Notes under the pieces: model-generated
Told to the model about the DNA's origin: nothing
What the model saw: only the letters and a program-made list of their open reading frames with translations
Databases searched by the model: none
Program-made: the position numbers and the translations under genes
NCBI GenBank assembly: GCA_020310875.1
Contig: CM035431.1
Location: forward strand, 18,827,767-18,891,766
Length of the DNA: 64,000 nucleotides
From: Ceratopteris richardii
Taxonomy: Eukaryota > Streptophyta > Polypodiopsida > Polypodiales > Pteridaceae
Direction of reading: 5' to 3'
Part shown: in pieces, positions 1 through 11,186 of the stretch
Layout of the letters: each line of letters starts with the position of its first letter
Numbering within the stretch: position 1 is the stretch's first letter

Positions 1-1140
1 ACATCTTCCTTGATTCATAGTTTCAAACAGACCCCTCAAGAAACAGTTAGACTCGCAAGACGTAGGTTTAGACAATATGTTGAAAGATGTCCTATGCAAG
101 AGCTACCCTCACAAGCCAAACAAGTGTCATTGTTTCTAGATGGATTGTTGAGTTCTAAACTACGCTCCTATGTGTACTTAAAAGAACCCAGAACGCTAGA
201 GCAGTGTGTACGAATTTGCATAGACATTGAGGACAACTTAGGAGACGAGTTGGAACTCTCAAAGGTCTATAAGGACTCGGACTATTCATCTCTAGCATCC
301 ACAAAATTGTCTAACTCGATAGAGGACTTAGAAGAAAAAGTGGCCTAGAAACTAGGAGTTTCTAGTAAATAGATGCCCAAGTTAACAACTAATGTACGTT
401 GTTACACTTGTGGTGGAAATCATTTGGCAAATGTGTGTCCCAATGCAACACAAACACAAGCCAACCCTAGTGGCCAATACTGTACAATTGAGAGACGATA
501 CACGAATCACACCGCTCAAGACTGCCCATACAACAAATAAGCAGTGAGACAGAACTACCCGCAAGCATACCCGCAGCCAGGAAGGTATCAAGGCCAATCC
601 AATACTCAGCCTCATTACTATAGGCCTCCTCAAAACCATCCTTATCAAGCTCAACAGAGACCTCAACCTGTTTTAGCTCAGCAGCCACCCCCACCAGCGA
701 ATGTCATCTCAATCAAATACGCTGCTGCAGAAGAGAACCTAAGTAGGGCTTTAGTTCCTTCTTCACCTTTGATCACAAAGAGTGATCCAAACTCTAACAG
801 TTTTGACTCTACTCATGTAGATAGTCCACCCGCGTATTACACAGAGTCACCAGAACACGTGGAAACATATCATTATGATAGTCCACAAGTGGGACCTAGT
901 TGGGAGCCTGAATATGCGAATGTGATGTACACAAACCCAAATCCGTGGCCTCAATTAAGATAACAAAGACCACAGGGCCCTAGAGGACCATGCTTTAGGT
1001 GCCAGGGAGACCACTTCATAAAGGATTGTCCACATCCTCTGATGGCCGGAGAGTCATAGTACTATAACATACAAGGCTTTTGTGCCGATTGTGGCAAAGA
1101 GCACATCATAAAAGATTGTCCTAAGAACCCTGTTATAGAA
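1..1140 (+). pseudogene. gag: Gy-A gag, C-terminal two thirds
   Basis: Capsid/nucleocapsid region of the element. The first 350 bases match the second half of the retrotransposon gag domain of Gy-B almost residue for residue. Downstream are zinc knuckles of the form C-x2-C-x3-H-x4-C near 400-438, 990-1030 and 1080-1120, separated by a Gln/Pro/Tyr-rich stretch. Nucleocapsid knuckles bind the element's RNA during packaging. The start of gag lies to the left of the window. Fossil reading frame. The family call is secure because Gy-B carries a longer version of the same protein. Confidence 0.88.
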
Positions 1141-1602
1141 AGCAAAGAGAAAAAGGATCAGCATAGGAATCTTAGTGCCCCAGAGACACAGGAAAGGAAT
1201 GCACCATCCCTATCTCAAGTGCCAAACACAGAACGGGAAGACAACCTGTCTTCTATACATAGATATTCACATGAATTTTTGAGAGAAATCCAAGAAGAGA
1301 AGTGGAGAAAAGAACAAGGAACCCATCCTCCTATTCAAGAAATAGACGACTTGCAGGAACAATTTCCCCAAGATATCCCCTCTATTTACGATGATGTAGA
1401 GGAAGAACAACTGAGTGAACACATAGGATTTGAATCTAATTCTTTACAAGAACTACCTCAGTTCACAGGACCTTGGGAAGCAAAGTCTATTAGTATGAGA
1501 GCACCCACAATAATAGTGAGGAATGAAGAATCAGTGATCCGTAGAAACACAGAATTGGTCAAGAACGCTAAAGTTTAGTGTCACCTCACTCTTGAGGAAT
1601 TA
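1141..1602 (+). pseudogene. Gy-A gag-pol linker region, acidic
   Basis: Open stretch of about 119 codons at 1219-1578, rich in Glu, Gln and Pro, with no recognised domain. The same segment lies between gag and PR1 in Gy-B (40982-41557), where it is nearly identical. It probably belongs to the C-terminal tail of gag or to the spacer ahead of protease. No catalytic motif is visible. Its role is unknown. Confidence 0.6.
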
Positions 1603-2892
1603 TTGAAGGTAAAACTAGAACTGTGGAAGCACGTAGCAAATCGATTCCCTGAGCTTTCTACTACTCCTTCACAGATAGGAACACACAAAAAGGTACCAGA
1701 GATACCCGTAGAAAAGATAGGAGATGTAAGCAAAGGAGAGGAAGGTAACACTTATCTTCTAATAACCCAACACGGCTACACCATGAAAGCCATATTAGAT
1801 TCAGGAGTCGGAGTAGCCATTGATACCACCACTTTATGGAAACGTTGGGGTAAGCCAACACTCAGACCTACCAGGATGAAACTACAAATGGCTGATGGAC
1901 ACATAGAAAAACCATTAGGCTTACTAGAAGGCATATCTCTCACCACTTGTGGTGTAGAGTTTGAGCATACCTTTGCCATTTGTGATTTTAGTAAAAATCA
2001 TGCTTATGAGATGATATTGGGACGACCATTCATGCGTCAGTTGCAAATTGTACAAGATTGGGGAACTAATTCTTTGTACTTGCAACATTTAGGAGTGACT
2101 ACCAATGTCAATCTTAAAGACTATTCACATCGAGATGTACCCCCAATACAATGGAATACCATCCATAAAACACAAGTGGAAACGGAATCAATACACTCTT
2201 TGGAGTCAGACCCCTCATGGTTACACGAGGAGACTCATTTATGGATGTGTAAACTAGCAAAACAAGAGGAAGAATGGTTAGAAGCAAGGACCTTAGGTGT
2301 AGAGCAACATCCAAGAACTCTTCAAGACCCAGCGTATGCACCTGTAGTATTTCCAGATGAAGAATTCGAACCCCATGGTTGGGCAGAGATCCTAGCAACC
2401 ATGGATGTAGCCATCAATGAAGAACAATGGACACCCCACTGTGATGAGGATGGCTATGACATTTCAGTTTTCACGATAGAGCCAATCATGTGTGACTCGA
2501 TTATTGAAGAATGTGAACCTAGCACTGATGCATTTGAGGATGCGAGTGATTTCGATTTAGAGTCAATTATTATGGACCCACCCTTTGCATCAGAAGAAGA
2601 ATATTTTTACGAAGTAGAAACTTACACTCAGACACACGAAGAAATTATGAATGATGTGAGAATAGCCACACAAGTGACTAGCAAGAGTGAAGGTAAGAAA
2701 ATAAAGAAGAAAGAAACCATGTCAGAAACAGAAGAATCCTTATTTGAAGTACCCAAGAACTTCAAAAAGTATGAAATAGAAGATAGAAGAATCATGGTAC
2801 GAATGCCGAAGAGAAAAGCTGACATTGGAGAAGTATATGATAATCGAGAGAAAACAAAAAAAAATAATAGTTGCCATAGAAGGAGAAGAAGA
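1603..2892 (+). pseudogene. pro: Gy-A first aspartic protease (PR1) plus long acidic linker to RT
   Basis: Retropepsin-type protease that would process the element's polyprotein. The catalytic triplet D-S-G is at 1798-1806 after a short hydrophobic strand, and the second family motif I-L-G-R-P-F lies at about 2014-2031. These are the usual landmarks of a gypsy PR, in the usual place upstream of RT. The domain spans about 1735-2060. A highly acidic linker of about 270 codons follows up to RT and has no recognised domain. A similar acidic linker precedes RT in Gy-C (about 28400-28880). Confidence 0.88.
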
Positions 2893-3860
2893 AAAATGTA
2901 CATACATCGGGCATGATTTGACGAAGGAAGAAGAAGAAGAATTATTTGCCCTATTGCGCAAATATAGAGATGTGTTCGCTTGGAGTTACAAAAACTTGAA
3001 AGGAGTAGACCCGGATATATGTTCTCATAGAATCCCTATGACTCCAAATGCAAAACCCACGAAACAGAAACCATACACGTACAATGATAATTACGCTGCG
3101 AAGATTAAAGAAGAAATAGGTCGTTTGATAGAAGTAGGATTTATTTAAGAAATTGAGCATACCGAATGGGTATCCCCCATTGTGGTGGTGCCCAAGAAGA
3201 ATGGAAAATTGCGTGTGTATTAACCTTAAAAAAGTTAACGCTGCCACAATTAGAGACAGTTATCCTCCTCCTATCACGGAACATTTATTGGAAAGAGTTG
3301 CGGGCAAGGAAGTTTATAGCTTCCTTGATGGATTCTCAGGCTATAATCAAGTAGCCATTGCTCCAGAAGATCAACACAAGACAGCTTTTGCCACTGAATG
3401 GGGCATATTTGCATTTCGTGTGATGCCATTTGGCTTAACAAATGCACCCGCCACTTTCCAGCGACTCATGTGTCATGTTTTTAAGGAATTCTTACGCAAG
3501 AATTTGGAAGTTTATGTCGATGACTTATGTGCTCATTCAAATGTAAGACAGACGCATATCCCAGAGTTAAGACAAGTGTTTGACAAATGTCAAGAATATC
3601 AGGTTTGTTTGAACCCTGAAAAATGCGTTTTCATGGTCAGACAAGGCAAAATTCTAGGACACATCGTGTCAAAGAATGGAATCTCTACGGACGAAGAAAA
3701 AGTGAAGGTGATTGCAGATCTACCTAGACCAACTAACGTAAAAGAAGTACAGGCATTTATGGGCCATTGCGGTTATTATAGACGATTCATACACATGTAT
3801 GCAATCATAGCCAAGCCATTGTACTCTCTTTTGACCCATTTTGAATGGACAGACGAGTGT
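2893..3860 (+). pseudogene. pol: Gy-A reverse transcriptase
   Basis: RNA-dependent DNA polymerase domain of pol. It opens with the conserved D-V-F-A-W stretch and the following K-x-x-G-V-D-P motif around 2970-3010, shows the P-F-G-L-x-N-A-P-x-T-F-Q box near 3425-3465, and has the catalytic Y-V-D-D at 3513-3524. The L-G-H-I-V-S motif and the thumb follow to about 3860. These are classic Ty3/gypsy RT landmarks. The domain is covered by two open stretches, so it is a fossil copy. Gy-C carries a diverged homologue on the minus strand. No RT part was seen in Gy-B. Confidence 0.93.
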
Positions 3861-4330
3861 GAGAATTCATTCAATGAACTCAAACGACGTTTGTGTTCAG
3901 CACCTATACTGAGAACCCCCGATTGGAGTAAGCCATTCCATGTACATGTGGATGCATCCAATTATGCCATAGGATGTGTGTTAGCACAACCCACGAGTGA
4001 AGGTAATATAGATCTCCCCATAGCTTACGCGAGCAGATAGTTGAACGCAGTAGAAAGAAATTACACCACTACGGAACGAGAAGGATTAGGGATGATCTAC
4101 GCGGTAAAGAAGTTCAGACATTATTTGTTGGCCAACAAGTTTAAATTCTTTACAGATCATCAAGCATTACTGTATTTATTCAACAAGCCTTGTAACACAG
4201 GACGATTAATACGTTGGTTTCTATTACTCATGGAGTACGATTTTGAAGCAGTAGTCAGGAAAGGAAAGACACATCTCAGAGCTGATCACCTCTCGAGACT
4301 AACCTCGGGAGAAGATCCTCAAGGAATAGC
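3861..4330 (+). pseudogene. pol: Gy-A RNase H domain
   Basis: RNase H of pol, which removes the RNA strand during reverse transcription. It shows the V-D-A-S start near 3948, the T-x-R-E-x-L/G motif near 4070-4095, the F-T-D-H-x-A-L box near 4150-4175 and the closing A-D-H-L-S-R at about 4278-4298. The layout is the standard Ty3/gypsy RT-linked RNase H. It is followed by a short spacer and then an unexpected additional zinc-binding module instead of going straight to the integrase finger. Confidence 0.9.
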
Positions 4331-4439
4331 GGATGAATTACCCGATGCATACTTGTTCAACCTTGAGATAGCACCAGAATGGGCTAAGCCTATAGTCCCT
4401 ATTCTCACGTATGGACCCAAGAATCCTAGGATAAGGATC

Positions 4440-4720
4440 AAGGAAGGAGAGATTACAAAATCTCAAAGATATCAAATCATAGCAGGAAGTATATATAAAC
4501 AAGACAATCAAAAGATTCTTGCTTGTTGTGTATATGAATCAGAACATGCGAATTGGTTGCAATTAGCACATATAGGTGCATTGATGCAACATCACTCAAA
4601 ACATCGTACATTGCAGAGTCTGCATAGAATAAGAGTATATTGGCCTTCAATGGAAGCAGATGTCTACAAATTGTGTAAAGAATGCCCTGTTTGTTGTGAA
4701 AGACCACATGTAGAACATGC
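4440..4720 (+). other. Gy-A extra H2C2 zinc-binding module (first of two)
   Basis: Sequence between RNase H and integrase that itself looks like an integrase N-terminal zinc finger. The first His is at 4569-4571, a second His lies about 8 residues on, then Y-W-P-S-M, and the C-x2-C pair ends at 4694. The 30-residue lead-in (Y-x-I-I-x-x-x-I-Y-K) also parallels the lead-in of the second finger at about 4946-5090. Two successive H2C2 modules therefore stand in tandem, joined by a spacer containing the A-T-L-Y-H-V-S-L motif. The same arrangement is seen in Gy-B and Gy-C. It is presumably an old tandem duplication. Its function is unknown. Confidence 0.8.
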
Positions 4721-4799
4721 TACATTATATCACGTGTCTCTCACACCAGACTGGGGTGAAGCTTTAGTGACATACTTGAGGACGAAAACATTCCCTTAA

Positions 4800-5980
4800 G
4801 GAATGACTTTAGCGTGACAACGAAGTCTAGATCAGGAAGCTCAAGACTATTCACTTATTGGCGATAATCTATACAAACGAGGATGAGATGGATACCTAAG
4901 ACAATGTGTTCATGAGAGTGATTACTTGAGCGTACTAGAGACAGCACACCAAGGTGTTGCAAGAGGTCATTTTGGACCCGATAGGATAATCAAAGCCATC
5001 CTCTTTGCAGGATTTATGGTGGCCCACTCTTCACATGGATGCTCATACCTATGTAAAGAGATGTGATGTGTTCCAAAGAACTCAATTTCCTACTCGCAGA
5101 GATGAAATTCCATTGAAACTCATGATGGGCAGATGTGCATTTTCTAAGTGGGGTATAGACTTTGTAGGACCCATTAACCCCCCTGCAAAAGGTACACATG
5201 CGGAATACATTATTGTAGCGACAGATTATCTTACCAAATGGGTAGAGGCAAAAGCCACGAAAAAGAATGATGCACACACGACTGCAAAACTCTTATTTGA
5301 AAATGTCTTTACAAGATATGGATTGCCTATAGAGTTAGTGAGCGATCGAGGAACTCACTTTCTAAACCAAGTCATTGAATATTTATTACAGGATTTTATA
5401 TTGATTCACAAGAAATCCGCACCATATCATCCTCAGGCCAATGGTCAAGCTGAAAGCACTAACAAGATCCTTTGTAACGTACTGACGAAACTCGTGAACA
5501 ACAAACGTTCAGATTGGGACAAACAGTTACACCACGCTGTTTGGGCATATCGAGTGGCCTACAAGACCGTACTCAATGCAACTCCCTTTCAGATGGTTTT
5601 TGGTCACAATGCTGTGCTTCCTTTGGACTTCTTGATACCGACCCTTAACGTTGCACAAGAACATCAGTGGACCGGCCATGAATTATCGGCAAGAATAGTG
5701 GACTTGGAACGATTAGGAGAAACCAGGCTGAAAGCAGCAGTAGGAATATACGCAGCAAAGAAACGACAGAAAGCCTATTTCGATGCGCATGTGAAAGATA
5801 AAGGCTTGAAAGAAGGAGATTTTGTTCTAGTATATACGATGAAACAACACGCACGGAAGTTAGAAAAGCGAGGTTAAGGACCTATGATCATTAACAGACT
5901 CTCGACAAGTGGAGCACTACAATTAGCCACCTTAGAAGGAGATATAATGCCTAATTACATTAGTGGCTGTAGAGTCAGTT
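4800..5980 (+). pseudogene. int: Gy-A integrase
   Basis: DDE-type integrase that inserts the cDNA copy. The usual H2C2 finger lies at about 4946-5090. The catalytic core then runs from about 5150, with the first Asp in the W-G-I-D-F-V-G-P motif, the second Asp in V-S-D-R-G-T-H-F near 5338-5362, and the Glu in N-G-Q-A-E-S-T-N-K near 5440-5465. The C-terminal region has the G-D-F-V-L-V motif near 5817-5834 and ends with an L-E-G-D/N-Y-I-S-G stretch near 5930-5970, typical of the gypsy integrase C-terminus. No chromodomain follows; a second protease does. Confidence 0.92.
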
Positions 5981-6024
5981 TATATCAGGAACCTCTTACT
6001 GAGCATATGCTTAGATGATTTAGG

Positions 6025-7053
6025 GTGGCAAAGAAGCGTAAGGAGGAAGAAAATAGAATACGAGCTGAAGCTCAGGCTGAAGCTATAGAACGCATTAAGT
6101 GCATGAAGCTAAGAAGACAAAGACTAGGGAGAGAACATTATAACCATCTCGAAACATCACCCAGATATCTAATGGCCATGTGTCAAGCAAAGTCAACCAC
6201 TCATCCTAGCATAGTGGACAGGAGACCATTCATTACAGTCAAGCTAGAGCACGGCAACCCTTGCCAAGAGCTCAGGGCTTTAATTGATTCAGGTGCTGCG
6301 ACTAGTGCGATTAGATGGTCCCACTATAAGGACTCAAGAATAGAAATGCGGACAATTCAGGCATACCTCATAGGGCTAGGAGGCATGGAAACCCCTTGCA
6401 TGGGTGAGGTGGACCTTCGTATCCTCATAAACGAAGTGACCTTGACAGTGAAACTACTAGTGTGCCATGACGACGACCTGATAGAACCCCTAATCCTTGG
6501 CCAAGATTGGCTATACGATCACTCAGTGGACCTAAATCTTAGACAAGGCTCCTTGCAGATTGGAACCTTAGATCAGAAGCGAGTGATACCGCTTGACTTC
6601 CCTAACGGCATTCTGATTGAGGTTTGTAGCCCTAGACCCTATGAAATGCATGCGACAGAAGACCGGAAGATCTTTGGTCAGATCAGTCACGTTACCTCTA
6701 CACCAACCCACGCGGGCTTGGCGATGGAGAATTGTCAATTAGAAGGACATCAGGAGATTTTCCCTTGGGCCTCTTGCAAATTAGAAGGGGCAATTACCCA
6801 ACCGCTTGGTCAAATGGACACAATGAGTGATCAGGTGGGTTACATCAGCGGACACATGGGCAAAACACCCTGCGGTGCCCATCCTTCCACACTTACTGCG
6901 GATTGGCCTAGATTAAAAGTACAAAATGGAGCACTTCCTAATGGTCAGGTTTTGCAAGTGTTGGACCTCCCTTCTTTTCCAAAGCAGAGTGTCCATCCGA
7001 CCTCTCAACCTCAACCACAAAAGAGTCAACCACGACGAAGGAACCCAGACTGA
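6025..7053 (+). CDS. Gy-A second aspartic protease domain (PR2), downstream of integrase
   Basis: Open frame of 342 codons. It starts with a basic, probably helical K/R/E-rich segment (residues 1-45), followed by a retropepsin-like domain at residues about 66-185. The catalytic-type triplet D-S-G-A lies at 6286-6297, preceded by R-A-L-I, and a second motif L-I-L-G-Q-D-W lies at about 6487-6507. This parallels D-S-G and I-L-G-R-P-F of PR1, but the two domains are clearly different in sequence. The rest (residues 190-342) is low complexity and becomes Gln/Pro/Lys rich. Homologues stand at the same place in Gy-B (43796-44575) and Gy-C (24879-25163). A protease after integrase is not the normal gypsy order. 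Whether it is active is unknown. Confidence 0.82.
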   Translation: MAKKRKEEENRIRAEAQAEAIERIKCMKLRRQRLGREHYNHLETSPRYLMAMCQAKSTTHPSIVDRRPFITVKLEHGNPCQELRALIDSGAATSAIRWSHYKDSRIEMRTIQAYLIGLGGMETPCMGEVDLRILINEVTLTVKLLVCHDDDLIEPLILGQDWLYDHSVDLNLRQGSLQIGTLDQKRVIPLDFPNGILIEVCSPRPYEMHATEDRKIFGQISHVTSTPTHAGLAMENCQLEGHQEIFPWASCKLEGAITQPLGQMDTMSDQVGYISGHMGKTPCGAHPSTLTADWPRLKVQNGALPNGQVLQVLDLPSFPKQSVHPTSQPQPQKSQPRRRNPD

Positions 7054-7600
7054 CGACAATATTAGACGACACAAATAAAGCAGCAGTATCAATACCTCAA
7101 AGCAGAAGGCACAAGACAAATATGGGTGCACAAAGGATAGAAAACACCGACAAGTTTCAACAATGCAAACAATGATAAGAAGAAGCCAAGGCAGAAGCAG
7201 AGACAGTATCCAAGATCTCCTCGACCTTCTTCTACGACTACAAATATTCGACAGATTTGGATCACCAAGAAGTACCTTATGAACCGACCCACACCCACGC
7301 AAATTTGGGTACCTAAACAGTGTATTATAGCTCAACCCTCAAGCCTTGTAATATACACCCCTCAGAAATCTCTTAATCCCTCAATACCACCACGTCGGAT
7401 CTCAACTTTATTCCCTCCACACCGACCTATCACCCGATCACAAACTCTTAGGAAGTGGATACCGAAACGTATCCAGAAGTCTTCTCCTAACCCTTTGTCT
7501 AACATAACTACCACCCCGACTAATCTACGACCTTGTAATAACTCATTCATGATTGAACCTTGTATAAATCCACACACTATAACCCAACATCACCTGTAAT
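7054..7600 (+). pseudogene. Gy-A W-motif repeat region downstream of PR2
   Basis: Basic, Gln/Pro/Ser/Thr-rich coding trace that carries a short motif of the form [RTL]-[QK]-I-W-[VI]-x-K several times: near 7110-7133, 7248-7274, 7297-7320 and, as K-W-I-P-K, near 7449-7472. The same motifs in the same order occur in Gy-B (44741-45098), and a more repeated version occurs in Gy-C (minus strand, 23946-24554). No known domain is recognised. It may be a set of short linear binding motifs. Confidence 0.6.
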
Positions 7601-7739
7601 AACATCTCATCAAAGAACTGCATGCAATATTTGAAAACATATCGGTGTCTAGAGACCTGCACTAGTTCTGCAAGAAGCATTGCATCAATCACATCACAAC
7701 ACTTGGCTACACGGGTTACACATCGGGTATTGAAAGGGA

Positions 7740-9094
7740 TTGCGGTCTCATCTTAATGGGATCATAATTAATTTGCATACTAATGTGCTAATCTTTTGTA
7801 GCAGATCTTTTCCATTAGCATGTCAATCATCATGCAAACCGAAGAAGGACAATCTGAAGCTGGAACTAGTATACCCAGGGCTACTATTAGTGATTTACTC
7901 GTGGAGTCCCATCCAACGGCTCCACCGCCAAAATTTCAAGGTTTCGCAGGACCGATGCCTATTGACGATCCTCCTAGAGGGTATACTGAGAAGATTTATC
8001 GTAATTCTCACTAGTTTCAAGGGCTAGCAGGACCCTTGGCGGATGTTGAGTTTATATTTGAGGCTAATTTGACTTTTGATGACCGTACCTGGGGCAAATA
8101 TCAGTTTCTCTCAAGAGAGTTCGAAGGGCTACATAACACACAAGACTTAACACATGTTTGGGCAAGAGCCGGCTTTATAGAGTATTTCAGCAACCCTTTG
8201 CCTAAACCTGACTTCTACAGATGCTATTACTTAATCACCACTTTGATAGCTTCACAGAATAAGGACCTACCCGAAACTTTTATTTTGCCATCTTTAGTGA
8301 AAGATCCACCATATAAAAGATTTTATCTTTCTAAAGATCTGATTCGAGCTGCCATCAAGATTCATGGAACCCACACGCCCACAGAGCGAGAAAGGTTAGT
8401 TCCAGACCCTATGAAACGTGGGGATGTTACAAAGTGGGAAGAGATTTTGGCGATCACACCTGAGCTTTCAAAACCACTACGGATATGTATGCAGCATTTT
8501 GCTTTCCCAGCTCAGGACAGATTCACAATGCCTCACAAACGAATATGGTTTGGTTTGTATTTATCTTGTATTGGACCCTAGATAGTTGATCTAGCTAGCT
8601 GGATCATTGATCAGATGTATTTAGCACAACATAGATGGAAAAGAAAGAAAGTCATCAATGGATGCTGCGCGCTGACTAGAATTGTATATATGTGCTTAGC
8701 ATATGACTTGCCGATTGAGCGAGCATTGACAAGTGAGGAGCTGAAAGCATTTAAAGGAACATCGAAGAAAGCTAGGAAGCCTAGCAAAGGAAGAGCAGGA
8801 AAGCGAATGAGAGGAACTATCCCCTGCCTTCAGGTGCCAGAATCACCCTCACCACAACCCTCTCCTGAACAGTCTCCTACTGAACCCCCTGTACAACCCA
8901 TTCGCATAAGGTTATCAAGACCAGTTACAACGGAGGGCACTACCAGCACAGTCACTACTCAAGCAGCCATAGTCCCAGGACCTACCACCACTAGAACAGA
9001 AGTTCCCACCACCATTGGTGTGGAAGCTTTCTCTTTTCCGATACCCCATTTAGAAGCAGAACAAGCAGACACCACATTTGTTTTTGAGATGTAG
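7740..9094 (+). pseudogene. Gy-A 3' region, first coding block, unknown or env-position ORF
   Basis: Two open stretches (8036-8581 and 8615-9094) that together look like one conserved globular region followed by a Pro/Thr/Ser-rich tail. Features include many aromatic residues, a W-G-K-Y box near 8090 and an F-Y-L-S-K-D-L segment near 8320. The organisation recalls the 'putative plant transposon protein' domain found in ORFs downstream of pol in some plant gypsy elements. That is my inference from general appearance only, with no search behind it. No signal peptide or membrane segment is seen. Gy-B has the same block at 45536-46096. Confidence 0.55.
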
Positions 9095-9121
9095 GATGTA
9101 TTTTCAAATGAATTTCAGTTT

Positions 9122-11186
9122 TTAGAAGGCCAGATCTTCTCTTAGGAATATGAAAGGCCCAGCTACCCTACCACACCACAAGATCAACCACAAGCACAAG
9201 TAGTGTCTATTTCCATGGAAGAAAGAACAGAAACCGATGAAGATGAAGGCAATGACAAAGCCAGCCAGGGAACTCATGAATCCAAAGAACATGTGCAAAC
9301 AGACGAACAAGGACAACAAACCGACACCCAAGGTGACACGAGCACACATGAAGAAGAAACCTTCGAAGCAACAGCTTATACACTTGCCATCAAAAAGTTA
9401 TACCGTACTATGGAAAAGGTTTGGGCGCGTAAGAAGTTGACTGACGAAGAGAGCCAAACACTCATAGAACAAGAGCTTGTCTCGGGTGGGTTCGAAGAAG
9501 TATACATCAGAGGTTTCAGAGAGCTTGTCAAATAAGTTGGACCCACTGAAGCCTTAAGATATTTGCAGAGAAAACCGCTACCGCAGTATGATCCACGTAG
9601 AATTCGTCTACTAACCAAACGTGGTGAATATATTCGGGTACCCACCGGCGGACAATCTTCAAAACACACTAGGGAAGCACGTCTCGTCCCGTACTACTGC
9701 TGTACATACCACCACAGTCGTCAAAGTATCGACCACCCCAATCGCTCCTCCATCACCTCCCATCCATCTAGTCTCCCCCATACACCCTCCTTCTCCCAGA
9801 ACAACATCCTCCTTCTCCGGCGGAGTAGCAGAAGTCGTCCTTACTCAACTTAGTCTACCTCCTAGCACACCCACCTTTCTATCCAACCCATTTCTCCATC
9901 AATCTTTTCCATCCTTCCCCACACCTCCAAGACCCCTTTGTCCCTTCCCACCTCCCTTAACCTTCTCCCCAGTCTCACCTCCCCGACCCATCGTAACTCC
10001 CCAAGCTATCCAAGACAACCCCTCTGTAAATTACTCCTCAACCTTTGTAAATCCTGTATTTACACCCACACACTTACCCACGATCACACCACTATTCACA
10101 GTCACCGCACTCGACACCACATCTAGCGATATGGATATATCACCACCCACCGCAACTCCCCTCACTTCATTTGTGGCACCACAATATTTAAGCACACCAC
10201 AATTTTCCGCAATCACCACAGCATCCACTTTCCCACCCCCATTCCCCGTTCCCTTTGCATCTACACTCACTGCATCTTCACTTAGCACACCACTAATATT
10301 ATCACCCACCATAGACACAGCATTTCGACAGATGTTCACGTGTATGACGCAAGTAAGAGATGAGTTCACATCTCTTGGACATAATTATCAAAAGCTACAG
10401 AGGACAACCAACGACTTACAGTCGCAGCTTAATTCATTGTCGATTGAGAATGCCTCATTGAATACTCGATACCAAGATTTACGCGAGGCATACCACAAAC
10501 TGGAAGTAGAAAGTGAAGAGAAAGACATAGAGGCCACTGCTGATCTTGACAATCTGTTAAGAGCCCAGAGAGTTCGCAATGTGACGCTTACACGGAACAT
10601 GGGCTTACTCAAAAGACATCTAGCAGCAACAAAGGAAGGGAACCAACGGCTACAAGAGCAGAACAGAGAAAATTTAGAAGCTGCTCTCGATCATCCAGAA
10701 CAACCATTAAGTCCTAGCCAGTTCAAAGCAGTGCCCTCCGAATCAATGAAAATGTTGCTCGATGATCACATCAGATTGCTCGATGAATACGATCGAATGA
10801 ATGAAGAATATCAGAAGCTAAAAGAAGATCATAAGCTACTCCAGCCCAGAGCACCTGCAACACAAGGACTACCAGCTCCTGCGGACCCATCTCCTGACAT
10901 CCTAGAGGAACTCAACGCATTACGGGCCCAGGTATCAACTCTTGAATCAAGGATCGCTATATATGAAGCACCACCAAGGCCAGATTCCCCATCAGAGCTC
11001 CCAGCTGATGAAGAAAATGTAACTATTCCGGTGGAGGAAACCTTTGAAGAAGCCTACGAGCCCCAACCCATCCCAGGTGGACGAGTCACGGTCGAAGGCC
11101 AGACGACTTATGAACTTCCTACTCCCGCATGGATGAAGACAATTGAAGAGCTTGGAACCACCCACTCAGCACGAGTAGAGGCGTAG
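9122..11186 (+). CDS. Gy-A 3' region, proline-rich and coiled-coil block
   Basis: An acidic block (9203-9535) is followed by a 521-codon open frame at 9621-11186. In the latter, residues about 30-230 are dominated by Pro, Ser, Thr and Phe with many P-x-x-P turns. Residues about 236-405 are rich in Leu, Glu, Gln, Asn and Arg with heptad-like spacing, which suggests a long coiled coil. A second short heptad segment lies near residues 420-450. No enzyme motif, signal peptide or membrane helix is visible. The closest analogy by position is the extra 3' ORF of large plant gypsy elements. The part is shared with Gy-B (46623-48590). Confidence 0.6.

Noticed and set aside
5880-6025. A chromodomain after integrase
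   Set aside because: The sequence after the integrase C-terminus is a short L-E-G-D / N-Y-I-S-G segment and a basic helix, then PR2. No chromodomain aromatic cage pattern is seen.
10031-10369. Antisense frame rich in Val/Gly over the proline-rich block
   Set aside because: It is the complement of the Pro/Thr-rich coding stretch on the plus strand and appears in Gy-B only because the plus strand is conserved.
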